A stretch of 64,000 nt of DNA from Turbatrix aceti (taxonomy: Eukaryota; Nematoda; Chromadorea; Rhabditida; Panagrolaimidae). The stretch spans positions 4,302,718 through 4,366,717 of the forward strand of contig OZ017768.1 in the NCBI GenBank assembly GCA_963969345.1, in the 5' to 3' direction. The notes beneath the pieces were generated by a model. The model searched no databases and had not been told where the DNA came from. It worked only from the letters and a program-made list of their open reading frames with translations. Numbering within the stretch: the first letter of the stretch is position 1; every line of letters starts with the position of its first letter. Made by a program: the position numbers and the translations under genes. Shown here piece after piece: positions 34,150-47,893 of this stretch.

Positions 34150-37100
34150 CTGAAATTGGTATTTGAGTGATTTTAGAAGGACAACACGAAGAAATTCGGT
34201 GTTTTACAACGTTGAACATTTCTTTTCCAAAAAATGGCGGAACTAACGTATATTAAAAAAAATGAAATAAAATTGAAAAACATGCGTCATTCAGTCAATC
34301 GCGTGCAGGCAAAAATAGAAGAGGTGGAATCTCGCTCCGGGCGGCATCATCAAAGCAAGCAAACGTCACCGGGCTCATGGAACGCAAAAAACCGCCTACG
34401 AGAAAAACAAATCTCGCACGAACCCATATCACCCAGCACCTTAGTTTGCCATCTTCCGCCGCCGAAAAACCCGACTCGACAACAACCGAATTCCACGAGT
34501 GAGTGCCAAAACCGAATGAATACCAAAAAAGTTTTCATTCGGTTGTTGTCGGTGCAGTCGCGTTGTTGTATAATAGCGGATGAACGCGACGCGTGGCCTC
34601 CTGACTTTTTATTGGCAGTAAAAAAAATAAAAATTTGTCAGTACATTGCCGACGATGTAGCTTGCGTGAGCGATCCCCTCCCCTCACAGCGTGAGCGACG
34701 CGACGCAATCAAACACCGGGCCAACTCCTCCCGCCCTTCTCCCCCAGGCTTCTTCCGGCCGATTGTTTTGACCCAACGAGCATGCCTGATTCGTCGGGGG
34801 CAACGACAGCGCAGAGTCAGTCAGGCGAACAAACAAACGCGAATCATAAAGACAGTAAGCGGCGGCGGGCAGGCGAGGAAGTGATTACGGCACGCACGGC
34901 TCCCAGCCCCGAGGCGGTTACGAAGTGCAGGCGGCTCCACGGAGCTTATCTTCAAGATTCCCCCGATCACAAAGTCGCGGCAGCGGCTGTGGCAGCGGTG
35001 GCAGGGGTTGGGAGAAAATTAATTCGGCGCCCAAAGGCTTTCCTACGTCTTTGGCGATATCGTGCATAATTCGCAGGAGGACCGACCGGCCTCGTAAAAG
35101 CCGTCACTCGGCTCTAAAACTCTAAAACTCTACTGCTGCAACTATTTTAATCCGTCATCTTCAAACTTTGCCAAAACACGGCGTTTTGCCGGACTCGATG
35201 CCGGGAAAGCACTACGCCCCCAGTTCACGTCAGTTCCAGACAAATTTTCAAGAATTTTCAAGAATCGACCAACGCGAGTCCAACGCTGATCTCGTAAAGC
35301 CGGGATAAGCACGAACGAAAAAAAATTTTATTGCAAGAAGAAAAAAGTCTGCAAAACTTCCTCGCCGGTAAAGAGCCCAAACAAGACTGTCGTTGGCCCA
35401 AAAATGGCCCAAAACTGCGAATCGCTCTTAAAATTCACGTACTTGTCTCACAGCATGAATGGCAAACGAGTCGACGGCCTGTATTCGGCATGCAGCATCT
35501 CGTAATCATGGCTTTTAGATGTCACGGAACGCGTTGCGTCGGTCATCAAGTGCCGTGGGGCAGCGTGGCTGTCCCAGGAAGAATCAAAATTTTAGAAGAA
35601 AAAAAGTGCGCACCCCAAATCCCTCTCTGTTTCTGTTGTTTTTGTCCGCAAACACACCAGAGAACGAAAACGAGAACGAGAACGAGAACGAACGAGGACG
35701 AGAACACGCGTGAGACCCCCATTGCCGGGTTGGTTCACCGTCGATTTGCCGGACGACAATTATTTAAATACAGGCTCCAGGAGAGGAAAAAACAAAGACA
35801 CCGCCAGGGGGCCTCCCAGCTGGGAGCTTCCGCCATTGACTCTGGCCCTGACTTCTCGCGTGGTCGGTCGCCGCCGGCCAGCCAGAGAGGGATCTGCCAT
35901 GACATGACAGCGCTCGAGGCCAATTTGCCAATCAATCAAGATCCAGACACTCGGAGGCGATCGGCGGGATTGTGATCGTTCGTGATCGCAATATTATTAA
36001 TTACCCCAAAATCGAAGAGGGCTAAGAACTCTTCCAAGCGTTAATGGCTGTATTTTATGAATTTGCAACCGCAGACATCTGGGCTGGGCAGCGACGTCCC
36101 AGGGCATGGGGCATGTCCCGGACAGATGTCGTACGACAAATTAGCACTACACGCACAACCCCGCATGACACGGCCAACGTCATGCTTCCGGGCATCGCAA
36201 AAAAAGTTGCGATCGAGGAAAGCAGGCGTTCGTTCGGTAAACCGGCGACGTGGAACCAGGTACGAAAGTTGCAACATCCAAAAAAAAGGTAAAAAAGAGC
36301 GGTTTTGATTTTTTTGTGGAAGTTTCCCGCACTCAAAAAAACATGCAGTGCAGAAAAAAATTCAGGTACATAAAAACAGAACTGAAATCCGCGCACCGAC
36401 AAAAATCTGTTCGCAACATCCAAAAAATTAACTGCGAATACCAAAATTGGCATGACGTGAAAAAAATCAGGCGATTCACCAATTCGTCGGTCAGTACCTA
36501 AAAATGTGCCAACAACCCAAAAATTACCTTCGAAAAACTCATAGAAAAATTCTCTCTGACACAAAGAGGCGAGGAAAAAGGAGGGAGGATAAGTGAATTT
36601 CCCGCGAAATAACTCAACGAGCGCCGACCGCATCCAGGAACAAAAAAGTGCGTTGTTAGTTAGCCGTGCACGCGAAAAACGACAATTTTTTTTTTGGGAA
36701 ACTTATGTTAGTAACTCGACGACTGTGTGGTCGTCGTGTCGAACGTATTTATGTAGCGTGGCGTCACTTGAACCATAATAATCCAAAAATTGAGCGGCTG
36801 CAGGACAGGAAGAGACCCGACTTATCTCTACCTGCCTACCGCACTGCGCTACAGGTAAATAAATACAATAGGAGATTCATTCTCCCGGTGATGAACAATT
36901 AAATTTGGCAGTGAAGTGAAGTGGAACAGAACAATAAACGACCAAATTGGCGTTAGGACCATTCAGAAGCGCATGTATTGAATTTTCGAACTTTTAGGAT
37001 ACAAAGTGTCCTAAAAGTTGAAAGACAAAAACAAATAGCTCAAAAACTGGTGTCAGACATGCGAATTCGATAAATCCAAAAAATTGTGCCAAAAAAATTG

Positions 37101-37566
37101 TGTTTCGCTTCGTTATGGATCAAAAACCTCGGCCAACAAACCAACGAAAGCCAAAAGAGATAAAAGAAACAGAGCGGCGTAATCAAATTAGTACGGACGC
37201 CCAAAAGGCGTGTCTGTTCTTTTTTCCGTCCAGAAATCAAGTTTACAGAGACCACAGATAAGCGAGCAGGTTTGAAACAAGCGTCAATCAATGGCATGGT
37301 GGTCAAATTGGACCCAAAGCGCGAACGGCACCGGAAAGACAGGATGTACAAAACATCCTCCTTTGCCGCTGATTGAAAAGCTTCCTTCCCGAAAAACAAA
37401 GAAGAGAACGGATATGCGAAGGAACCAGTCGAGCGCCTGCCGAAAATAACCGGAGATCTGGAGTTGACTGAGAGCGGATGCGGAAGGCCTCGCCTCGCAT
37501 AGACGTCAGCGTTCTCGCTTGCCTGGTTTTCGACGCCTTGCCAAGCCCAAGAGTCGTCGAAAACGA

Positions 37567-37598
<32 letters not shown>

Positions 37599-40500
37599 GT
37601 GGATGACTCTCTTGGCTCTAGGTCGCGGTCTTTCGCTCCCGCCGCGTCCGGCCTAACTCAGCCAACGGGGGGGGGGGCACTGTGCACTGTGCACACGGTG
37701 GTGACGATATCATGTTTCACTTGACGGCGTGAAAAGTCAAGTCGCCAAAGCTTCCAATGACATGCTGCTCTGAGCATTAGGCAGCCACTTTAGAGCCCCA
37801 CCGCCACCGCGCCACCGCTACGACTCGTGCCGGTGGGACTCACAAAAAAAACCGTCAACCGTCGATGGCCGCCGCGAATCACAACGCCGGAAGAGAGGGA
37901 CAAAGTGACGGCATGCGACGTCGAATGGCACACGTATTATACAAAAAAAACCGGGCAGACAAATGACTCGGAGCGCCACCTCAGCACTTACAGCACGATC
38001 CGCACCGGCGGCGACGGCAACGGCGACGGCGACGACGACGACTATGGCAAGGTCCGCAGCTTCTCCCGGCATGCCTGCCGCGGGAGGCGGAAGGGCAGAG
38101 CAGGCGCTGCAAAGGCAGGCAGAGGAGCGCCAGGGCCATCGCGCTGCTTTCCTTGCTTGCTTGGTTTGTGCCCCCTGAGACGGAGCGAGATGCCTCCTGC
38201 AGGAGGCGAGCAGAACTGAGGCCTCTTTCAATAACTTTTTGTCAAAACTGAGCTAGGGTGTGATGGTAAGAGCCGCTAAATGGATAACTTGCCAAAAACA
38301 AAAAAAAATGCATCCCATCCTCTCTCCCGCTGCCGTCAGACCAAACAAAACACACGCTAGCCCGGGTGGCGGAGGAGAGGAGTTTGGACTCGAGCATGCA
38401 TATCTGGACCCCGAGTGCAAATTTCTACACCAGCAGTGACTGCAGCGCTGCAATCAAAGTGCCATCGCTTTCCTCGTTTTTTTGGACCGACGCAGGTGGC
38501 CTCACGTGGACCCGGGCAGGCAAGAAAAACGTGGGAAAAACTCCCAGGAACTGCATTTGCGTCGATGGCATCATCAGGTCATGTGACAGCCCTCAGGACA
38601 CTCCCGTGGAAATTTTTTAAAAGCAAAAAGGTCAAAAGTTCTTAGAATTGCCTGCGATCTAGATTTCTAGCGTCCAAAAATGCTAAAATGCTAAAAAAAA
38701 ATCTGGTTTATTTCGAGAACGGCATTTTTTTATTTTTTTTTCGGAAATCGTCACGTATGCAGGTCTTCGAAACAGACATCACAATCAGACAAAGACGGGG
38801 GGCCAAAAGATTTTGCACGGAGGACCGAAATTCAATTTTCCTGCAAAACACGGTATGCTGATGTAAATGCACAAAAGTTGAAGCGCCGCCAATAAAATTG
38901 AGAAAACAAAAAAATGCCAGCCCAAAACGGAAAACAACAAAAAAAATAGTGGAGGCAGAATAAAATATGTATGTTCGGGGGATCCGAAACGAAATTGAGA
39001 AAAAAAATGCTCGGTCGAAGTTTGTGCACGTGTGTTCTTCGTTTATCGTTGTTTCGTTTGTCAGTGACAGAACGGCACGCGTTTCCCGCTTCCCTGTTGC
39101 CGTCAAAAGCAGGCAGATACAAATGATGTCGGTGAGCTCGGAAGGAATGCGAAGCTTCGAAAAAAAAAAGTATTAGGGCTTTTAAAATCAGGCTGGACGT
39201 AAATATGTACTATGTAGAAAACCGAATTTGCGGCTCGCCGACAGAATTTGAGGAAGGGGTGCGTTCGTGCTGTGCCCACAATGATTGCATTTTAGCTCCT
39301 GCTCCAATTTTCCTAGACAGAAGCACGGTTGTCTCGTCATGGGCACTTCTGCAGAGTCCCGAGGACGTGACGCGATCGAGGAAACAAAACACGGTAAAGG
39401 GAAAACTTTCGTCACGGGAGACACGACGCCAGGAAAGACCTTTTCCCGGCGAAACGTGACAACTCGATTAGACAAAAACAAAGTGGGCGCTCTCCGAAGC
39501 GAAACAAATGCACGTCGGGGACCTGCCTCAACCCCGAAGCCCTGAATTACGCAAAGTGGCAAACAAAAGAGGAGCCGAGTCGGCTAGCGCTGACGAGAGC
39601 CACCCGAAAACCCATTTGAACCTTTCTTGGGCAAACGAAACGCAAACGACCCATCGTTAGCGCTCTGGGGGAAGGGAGGGCGAAGACGCGCTATAACTAT
39701 GTAACGCCGTTGATGACACCACGCATGACACCACACGCGCGTTATTAGCCACAGCCATCCGGCCAGGCCGAGACCCGAACAGTTGACATACTAGTAGATG
39801 GTACTAAGCTAACGCGGAACGAACACCACCCGCGCCCGCAGATTGCACCAGAAGGCAGCAGTCACCATACATACTGTCGGCGAGGATCGAGGCGACAAAA
39901 GAGGCGCTCCCGCCGGCCGTGGCGCTCGTTCCCGTTCTTCGCAGGCTTGCCCGGAAGACAGCCAACAGCCAACAGCCTCATCTCCCAGACGGGCAATTGC
40001 GCGGTGTGCATCTCACGCCTCCAGGGGCGTCGCGGACACGTCCAAAACACTCGGCAAAAAAAATACGCAACCACGACGAGGCATAACAAAAAATGGGAAA
40101 AAAAGGCAGTGGCACAGGCCGTGAAATGACGGATGCGCTGACGAAGAGACCCTGACCCGCAGCAACAGTTGCCACCACCCCAGCTAGGCCAGATCAGTCG
40201 GCGGACGGGCCGGCGCGGCGATGAATAATGTTTTTAAAATAAATAAATAAATAAAACTCTATTACGAGGATGAGAACCAGGAAGAAACACGCGTGTCGCC
40301 CCGTATAAAATGCCGGCGCTGCGGCAGGTCGGTCGGATCATTGACTGACTGAGGGCTATTAAAAAACCGCATGTGGCCTGTGGCCTATGACCTATTGATT
40401 TGAGCGCCCTCTAACTTAAGACACAAAAAACAAAACAGGGACAGATCCCCCAAATTTTTTTGTTCTTGTGAGTTGTGAACTTTCACACGTTCGGTGAAAC

Positions 40501-41797
40501 ATCATCTGTCCGGGCCGGCGACGACGACGGCCGTCAAAAAAAAAGTCGGCGCAGTCGGCGCCTGCGCCTGCCTGCGCCTTCTTGGATGACACCCGGGCCA
40601 ACCAAGCGCGTTTCAAACTAAACTGTCTTGTCCTCTTTTTTTTGCACTGAAAAAATAAATATTGGAACCAAAATCCAAAGTCATCGTTGCCGGAACGCTG
40701 TCAACTAAGAACTATGTAGTTTTTATCTATTTTTGCCGAACGACGCGTTAAAATGCAGTCAATAAAAATAAGTGCTCGCGGCGAAAAAAAATATGTTTTT
40801 GGGAAAATAAAATCGACAAATCGGCAAAAAAAAAGTTTGTAATGGCTTGTTTTTTTTTTGTTTTAGAAATTTGATTGCTGAGCGAGGAAGCAAAGGCAAA
40901 TCTCGGCTGACTGCGGATAAGACAGACAAGCAAACGCCGCTTCATTCGTGATCGCTACGGCCGGCCCGGCCCCAGAGCCCAGGCGGGTATCGGATGTCAG
41001 CCGGCACACCCGGCCCTGCCCCGACACTTGGCCTTCACGATCAAAAATTATGTATGATAACTATTTTTACATCAAAATCAAAAAATATTCAACTCACAGT
41101 GATTTGAAGAGGATGCGCGATAGCAACCAGCCTGCCAGGGTGATGGAGGTCGGCTGACGTTCAAAACGTCAGCCGTGAGGATGGCGTACGTGCGTTAGGG
41201 AGGATGTGGACCAAGATCAATTCAATCGCCGACCGACCGACCATGAAACGGTCGACACGGCGACGATGATCCCGGTGAGATGGCGGCGTCGAGTCGAGAA
41301 AAGCAGGGAAAGAAGGCAAAGTAGCCAACCAGAGAGCACGGAAGGAGTGGTGGCTGAGGCTGGCTTACGACGGGCCGCGATTCATAGACCGACCTAGGCC
41401 ATCAACGAGATTAGAGCCAAGCCGGTGGAGGGGGGATTTGCAGGATGGATTTGAAGACGACCAACTGACTGCGCGTGCCACGGAGGAACAAAAAATATGT
41501 ATGTTGTCTGCAACACTGGGTTTTTGCCGGGGGAAATAAAAGTTAAAAGTTGGAGGATGACAAGCGGGTGGAACGGGACAACCTCTCTAGGCGGGGAATC
41601 AATTGATAGTGGACCCTGGCAACTCAAAAAATGCAGACCAAAATTGGTCTTGTACTTGTCGCGTTTGGCAGAAACACGCGGAAATCTTTCTCCTCGTCAC
41701 TGGCGCACTTGTCTGGCAGATAAACGCGGCTTAAAACAACACGACCATCTTCGGAGGCGCCAGGAAAGTCTATTTACGCTGACCAGGTGAAACACAC
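34150..41797. other. Gene-poor stretch of 7.6 kb
   Basis: I cannot support exons here. It contains a GTC trinucleotide microsatellite at about 37566-37600, GAACGA repeats near 35660-35700, and a perfect short hairpin near 41151-41175. Open frames up to 216 codons occur on the plus strand (34234-34884, 35331-35975) without splice structure or recognisable domains. Near 38.0-38.2 kb both strands show splice-like signals around a GGC/GAC repeat. Confidence 0.4.
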
Positions 41798-41954
41798 CTT
41801 TCGAGAGCATCTCAGGCATCAGGACCGCCAATGATACGACCAGGCCGCCGGCCAACAAAAAGTGGGGTGCGAAGGTCACCCAAATTGGACTCAATGTCCA
41901 GCGGAGGCGCAGAAGAACGAACACGGACCAAAACAAAGCAAAGTAGTCTTTTCG
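41798..41954 (-). CDS. Candidate exon with two membrane segments, TMEM185-like pattern
   Basis: On the minus strand a weak acceptor (GCATTAG) ends at 41955, and a donor AAAG|GTGTGT follows 41798. The exon encodes 52 codons plus one base. The peptide is RKDYFALFWSVFVLLRLRW, a short TLSPIWVTFAP turn, then HFLLAGGLVVSLAVLMP. This looks clearly membrane-embedded, and the order FSVLLALRxx..W..VFxP is reminiscent of TMEM185/TMEM60-type multi-pass proteins. The resemblance is inferred by eye only. The T-poor acceptor is a weakness. It may be an upstream exon of the same minus-strand gene as the exons at 34-24 kb. Confidence 0.45.
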
Positions 41955-42807
41955 CTAATGCACGCTATTCACACGCGTAAAAAATATTTAAAAATAAGAC
42001 CCCTTCCCCTCCCGAAGGAAGACCTGGTAAAATTGAAGTCAAGTCTGCCGCCCCGCGTCCGTTGGCTCAGTCTGCCAGCGGTCCCAGGAGCAAGAGCAGG
42101 AGGTCCTCCTTTGATTCGCAGTTGAGTTGACAAAGTGTGCAAAAAAATTTGACTGCAGAGCAAAAACAGACGTAGACATTTTGTGTGCTGCGGGTTAATT
42201 TGAATATTCAATGAAGTGACGGTGCCGTGCTTGAGTTGGACCTACTATGTACAAAAAAATTTTTGCACGTAGATATTCTTCCTGGGAGCTCAAGAAGGAC
42301 ATTGGGGATCCCGATCCGATCGTTTTGGTTGAAGCGCGTGATCCACAGCCACAGCCAGCCACAGAAGCCAGAGTCAATAAACAAAAGCTGAGTGGGAGAA
42401 GATTCTCGGAACAAGAAAAAAAAACGAAACAAAACAGCCCAACAAATGAGCGTGCAGCGGCGGCGGCAATCCGTAAACTGTCCGAATATTTATTGAAAAA
42501 GTGAAGAGAGAAGTGAGTTAACTGCACCCCCGGGAGGTGTGAGCGGCTTGCGACCACAAAGTAGTAAGTGGGGCGACTGATGTGAGTGCCCTGCTCCACA
42601 TCCCCGATTAAAGGAATCGGGAGTTAACCCAGCCGGGCCGAGCAGGCCCAACAACTTCTGCCCCCCCCCCAAAAAAAAAAGTTGGTTGCACTTATGCGAC
42701 GAGTCAAAAAAAAATAAGCGTGCCAAAAAAAAAGATAGGGCAAAAAGACCGCAACTTGACACTTCACGAGGAAGGAATTCTGACTGACTGTGTTATTATC
42801 AGATTAT
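41955..42807. other. Gene-free stretch before the tandem array
   Basis: No supported exon. A C-run followed by an A-run lies at about 42661-42680. Confidence 0.4.
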
Positions 42808-45800
42808 ACAAGGCTAAAGGGGGGCCCCCTACGGGGGCCCCAGGAAGGGAAAAGGAAGGAAGGGGAAGGCAAGGCAAGGCAAGGTAAAGGCATCAAGGAA
42901 GGATCAGAAGGATCGTAAAATCGAAAAGGATCGTCTATCGTTTTGTTGTTTATTTTCTTTTTGCCCGATTTACGTTTATCTTTTGCCGATCATAATTTTA
43001 CCGATAGAAAATAATTATTTTTTGTTATTATCTTTTCGAATAACCGACGATTTGCATATTATCGAAATCAAATCAAATACATATAATCGTTTTTTGACCC
43101 GCTTTAAAAATATTGGAATACATAAATATAATGGGGGCCCCTTCGGGGCCCCATGTAATTTGTTTTACGCTTTTGTAAAATATAAGTAATAATGTTGCTT
43201 TTCAATATCGCGCATCTTTCGCCATCGCCTAATAAATCCTCGCCCGCTGCAACCGCTTATTGACCCGTTTCAAAACATAAAACCAAACACAAAAAAATAT
43301 TCAAAAAATATGTATCTACTAACACTAACACTGGGACCCAGGAAAAATAGCAATTTAACAAAAATCATAAAATTATGATACATGAATCAAAATTAATAAC
43401 AACAATCACTTGTTTTGCCATCTTTCGCCATCACCCAATCGCCCACTGTCACCGCCGTTGCGGTTCTCTCGACTGATGGCATGTGCGGCGCCGTCCGTCT
43501 CTGCACCCGCTGTCTGGTCCGCCCACTAACCAAGGATTTCATTTTGTGAGAGATCAAAAAATTGAATTATTCAAATTAATTTTTAAAAAGTTGAAAAAAT
43601 GTTTTTCATACTCAGCAAAAAATGGCAATGCTATTGATATCACATTTGCCCCTACCCCAGTTACTGGCACAAATTATTTTTTTTAAACCAAAAATTCAAA
43701 TTTGTTCATTTTTGATTTTTGATCGTCAAATGACCCATCATTATGATTGCCTATTTCCGAGGAATTCAAAAATATTTTTTTCAACATTTTTAAAATTAAT
43801 TTAACAGAATCATTTTTTTGTCTTACGCAATCGTCCTTGCGCTATCGCTCGCTCGCTCACACTCACCCACTTGACCCTGCGCGCCGCCTCCTCCCTCTAT
43901 CGCGCTTTCGCCATTGACAATTTTGACAATTATGATAAAGCGTGCATTATCTTTTTCAAATCAATGGCTCCGGACCTAATGGCCCGCCAAACCGTTATCA
44001 GCGTAAAATTTGGATTTTATCGAATATACATACCGTAAAATTAAAATTGTGTCTTTGTAAAAACACCTTACTATATAGAGAGGTACAAGGCTAAAGGGGG
44101 GGCCCCCTACGGGGGCCCCAGGAAGGGAAAAGGAAGGAAGGGGAAGGCAAGGTAAAGGTATCAAGGAAGGATCAGAAGGATCGTAAAATCGAAAAGGATC
44201 GTTTATCGTTTTGTTGTTTATTTTCTTTTTGCCCGTTTTTCGTTTATCTTTTGCCGATCATAATTTTACCGATAGAAAATAATTATTTTTTGTTATTATC
44301 TTTTAGAATAACCGATAATTTGCATATTATCAAAATCAGATCAAATACATATAATCGTTTTTTGACCCGCTTTAAAAATATTGGAATACATAAATACAAT
44401 GGGGGCCCCTTTGGGGCCCCATGTAATTTGTTTGACGCTTTTGTGAAACATAAGTAATAATGTTGCTTTTCAATATCGCGCATCTTTCGCCATCGCCTAA
44501 TAAATCCTCGCCCGCTGCAATCGCTTATTGACCCGTTTCAAAGCATAACACCAAACACAAAAAAATATTCAAAGAATATGTACTAACACTAACACTGGGG
44601 CCCAGGAAAAATAGCAATTTAACAAAAATCATAAAATTATGTGATACATAAATCATCAAAATTAATAACAACAATCTCTTGTTTTGCCATCTTTCGCCAT
44701 CACCCAATCGCCCACTGTCACCGCCGTTGCGGTTCTCTCGACTGATGGCATGTGCGCCGTCCGTCTCTGCACCCGCTGTCTGTTCCGCCCACTCACCATG
44801 GATTTCATTTTCTGAGAGATCAAAAAATTGAATTATTCAAATTAATTTTTAAAATGTTGAAAAAATGTTTTTCATACGCAGCAAAAAATGTCAATGCTAT
44901 TGATATCACATTTGCCCCTACCCCAGTATCTAGCAAAAATTATTTTTTTTAAAATCAAAAATTCAAATTTGTTCATTTTTGATTTTTGATTGTCAAATGA
45001 CCCATCATTATGATTGCCTATTTCCGAGGAATTCAAAAATATTTTTTTCAACATTTTTAAAATTAATTTAACAGAATCATTTTTTTGTCTTACGCAATCG
45101 TCCTTGCGCTATCGCTCGCTCGCTCACACTCACCCACTTGACCCTGCGCGCCGCCTCCTCCCTCTATCGCGCTTTCGCCATTGACAATTTTGACAATTAT
45201 GATAAAGCGCGCATTATCTTTTTCAAATCAATGGCTCCGGACCTAATGGCCCGCCAAACCGTTATCAGCGTAAAATTTGGATTTTATCGAATATACATAC
45301 CGTAAAATTAAAATTGTGTCTTTGTAAAAACACCTTACTATATAGAGAGGTAACAAGGCTAAAGGGGGGGCCCCCTACGGGGGCCCCAGGAAGGAAAAAG
45401 GAAGGAAGGGGAAGGCAAGGCAAGGCAAGGTAAAGGCATCAAGGAAGGATCAGAAGGATCGTAAAATCGAAAAGGATCGTCTATCGTTTTGTTGTTTATT
45501 TTATTTTTGCCCGTTTTACGTTTATCTTTTGCCGATCATAATTTTACCGATAGAAAATAATTATTTTTTGTTATTATCTTTTCGAATAACCGACGATTTG
45601 CATATTATCAAAATCAAATCAAATACATATAATCGTTTTTTGACCCGCTTTCAAATTTAAAAATATTGGAATACATAAATATAATGGGGGCCCCTACGGG
45701 GCCCCATGTAATTTGTTTTACGCTTTTGTAAAATATAAGTAATACATAGTGTTGCTTTTCAATATCGCGCATCTTTCGCCATCGCCTAATAAATCCTCGC

Positions 45801-47893
45801 CCGCTGCAATCGCTTATTGACCCGTTTCAATGCATAAAACCAAACACAAAAAAATATTCAAAGAATATGTACTAACACTAACACTGGGGGCTAGGAAAAA
45901 TAGCAATTTAACAAAAATCATAAAATTATGATACATAAATCAAAATTAATAACAACAATCACTTGTTTTGCCATCTTTCGCCATCACCCAATCGCCCACT
46001 GTCACCGCCGTTGCGGTTCTCTCGACTGATGGCATGTGCGGCGCCGTCCGTCTCTGCACCCGCTGTCTGGTCCGCCCACTAACCAAGGATTTCATTTTGT
46101 GAGAGATCAAAAAATTGAATTATTCAAATTAATTTTTAAAAAGTTGAAAAAATGTTTTTCATACTCAGCAAAAAATGGCAATGCTATTGATATCACATTT
46201 GCCCCTACCCCAGTTACTGGCACAAATTATTTTTTTTAAACCAAAAATTCAAATTTGTTCATTTTTGATTTTTGATCGTCAAATGACCCATCATTATGAT
46301 TGCCTATTTCCGAGGAATTCAAAAATATTTTTTTCAACATTTTTAAAATTAATTTAACAGAATCATTTTTTTGTCTTACGCAATCGTCCTTGCGCTATCG
46401 CTCGCTCGCTCACACTCACCCACTTGACCCTGCGCGCCGCCTCCTCCCTCTATCGCGCTTTCGCCATTGACTATTTTGACAATTATGATAAAGCGTGCAT
46501 TATCTTTTTCAAATCAATGGCTCCGGACCTAATGGCCCGCCAAACCGTTATCAGCGTAAAATTTGGATTTTATCGAATATACATACCGTAAAATTAAAAT
46601 TGTGTCTTTGTAAAAACACCTTACTATATAGAGAGGTACAAGGCTAAAGGGGGGGCCCCCTACGGGGGCCCCAGGAAGGGAAAAGGAAGGAAGGGGAAGG
46701 CAAGGCAAGGCAAGGTAAAGGTATCAAGAAAGGATCAGAAGGATCGTAAAATCGAAAAGGATCGTCTATCGTTTTTTTATTTATTTTATTTTTGCCCGTT
46801 TTTCGTTTATCTTTTGTCGATCATAATTTTACCGATAGAAAAGAATTATTTTTTGTTATTATCTTTTAGAATAACCGATAATTTGCATATTATCAAAATC
46901 AGATCAAATACATATAATCGTTTTTTGACCCGCTTTAAAAATATTGGAATACATAAATACAATGGGGGCCCCTTTGGGGCCCCATGTAATTTGTTTTACG
47001 CTTTTGTAAAACATAAGTAATAATGTTGCTTTTCAATATCGCGCATCTTTCGCCATCGCCTAATAAATCCTCGCCCGCTGCAATCGCTTATTGACCCGTT
47101 TCAAAGCATAACACCAAACACAACACTGGGGGCTAGGAAAAATAGCAATTTAACAAAAATCATAAAATTATGTGATACATAAATCATCAAAATTAATAAC
47201 AACAATCTCTTGTTTTGCCATCTTTCGCCATCACCCAATCGCCCACTGTCACCGCCGTTGCGGTTCTCTCGACTGATGGCATGTGCGGCGCCGTCCGTTT
47301 CTGCACCCGCTGTCTGGTCCGCCCCCACACCATGGATTTCATTTTCTGAGAGATCAAAAAATTGAATTATTCAAATTAATTTTTAAAATGTTGAAAAAAT
47401 GTTTTTCATCTTCAGCAAAAAATGGCAATGCTATTGATATCACATTTGCCCCTACCCCAGTTACTGGCACAAATTATTTTTTTGTAAACCAAAAATTCAA
47501 ATTTGTTCATTTTTGATTTTTGATCGTCAAATGACCCATCATTATGATTGCCTATTTCCAAGGAATTCAAAAATATTTTTTTCAACATTTTTAAAATTAA
47601 TTTAACAGAATCATTTTTTTGTCTTACGCAATCGTCCTTGCGCTATCGCTCGCTCGCTCACACTCACCCACTTGACCCTGCGCGCCGCCTCCTCCCTCTA
47701 TCGCGCTTTCGCCATTTTTGATGACAAAATTTTGACAATTATGATAAAGCGCGCATTATCTTTTTCAAATCAATGGCTCCGGACCTAATGGCCCGCCAAA
47801 CCGTTATCAGCGTAAAATTTGGATTTTATCGAATATACATACCGTAAAATTAAAATTGTGTCCTTGCAGAAACACCTTACTATATAAAGAGGT
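42808..47893. repeat. Four-copy 1.27-kb tandem array with A-B-A-B order
   Basis: Monomers start at 42808, 44085, 45353 and 46638 (lengths 1277, 1268, 1285 and about 1255). Each opens with ACAAGGCTAAAGG and a perfect GC hairpin (GGGGCCCCC TAC GGGGGCCCC). Each then has an AAGGAAGGGG purine block, an AT-rich half, a second GC hairpin, a CGCTCGCTCGCTCAC block, and ends CTTACTATATAGAGAGGTA. Copies 1 and 3 share variants absent from copies 2 and 4, and the reverse also holds: CAAATC versus CAGATC, AATCACTTG versus AATCTCTTG, TTTTGTGAG versus TTTTCTGAG. The real repeating unit is therefore a ~2.55 kb dimer. Short frames of ~67 codons recur only because the copies are similar; no coding function is evident. 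Confidence 0.95.

Noticed and set aside
34234..34884. 216-codon plus-strand frame, and 214-codon frame at 35331-35975
   Set aside because: No start context, splice sites or recognisable features; codon use differs from confirmed exons, and part of the second arises from a GAACGA microsatellite.
37818..38231. Exon on either strand around the GGC/GAC repeat at 38.0-38.2 kb
   Set aside because: Both strands show plausible splice signals and open low-complexity frames, so neither is convincing.
42983..47516. Recurring 60-77 codon frames in the tandem array as a repeated gene
   Set aside because: They recur only because monomers are similar; lengths change between copies, starts are not preserved and composition follows the AT-rich sequence.
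42808..47893. CRISPR-like or rDNA array
   Set aside because: The unit is 1.27 kb without short repeats and unique spacers, and no rRNA motifs are present.
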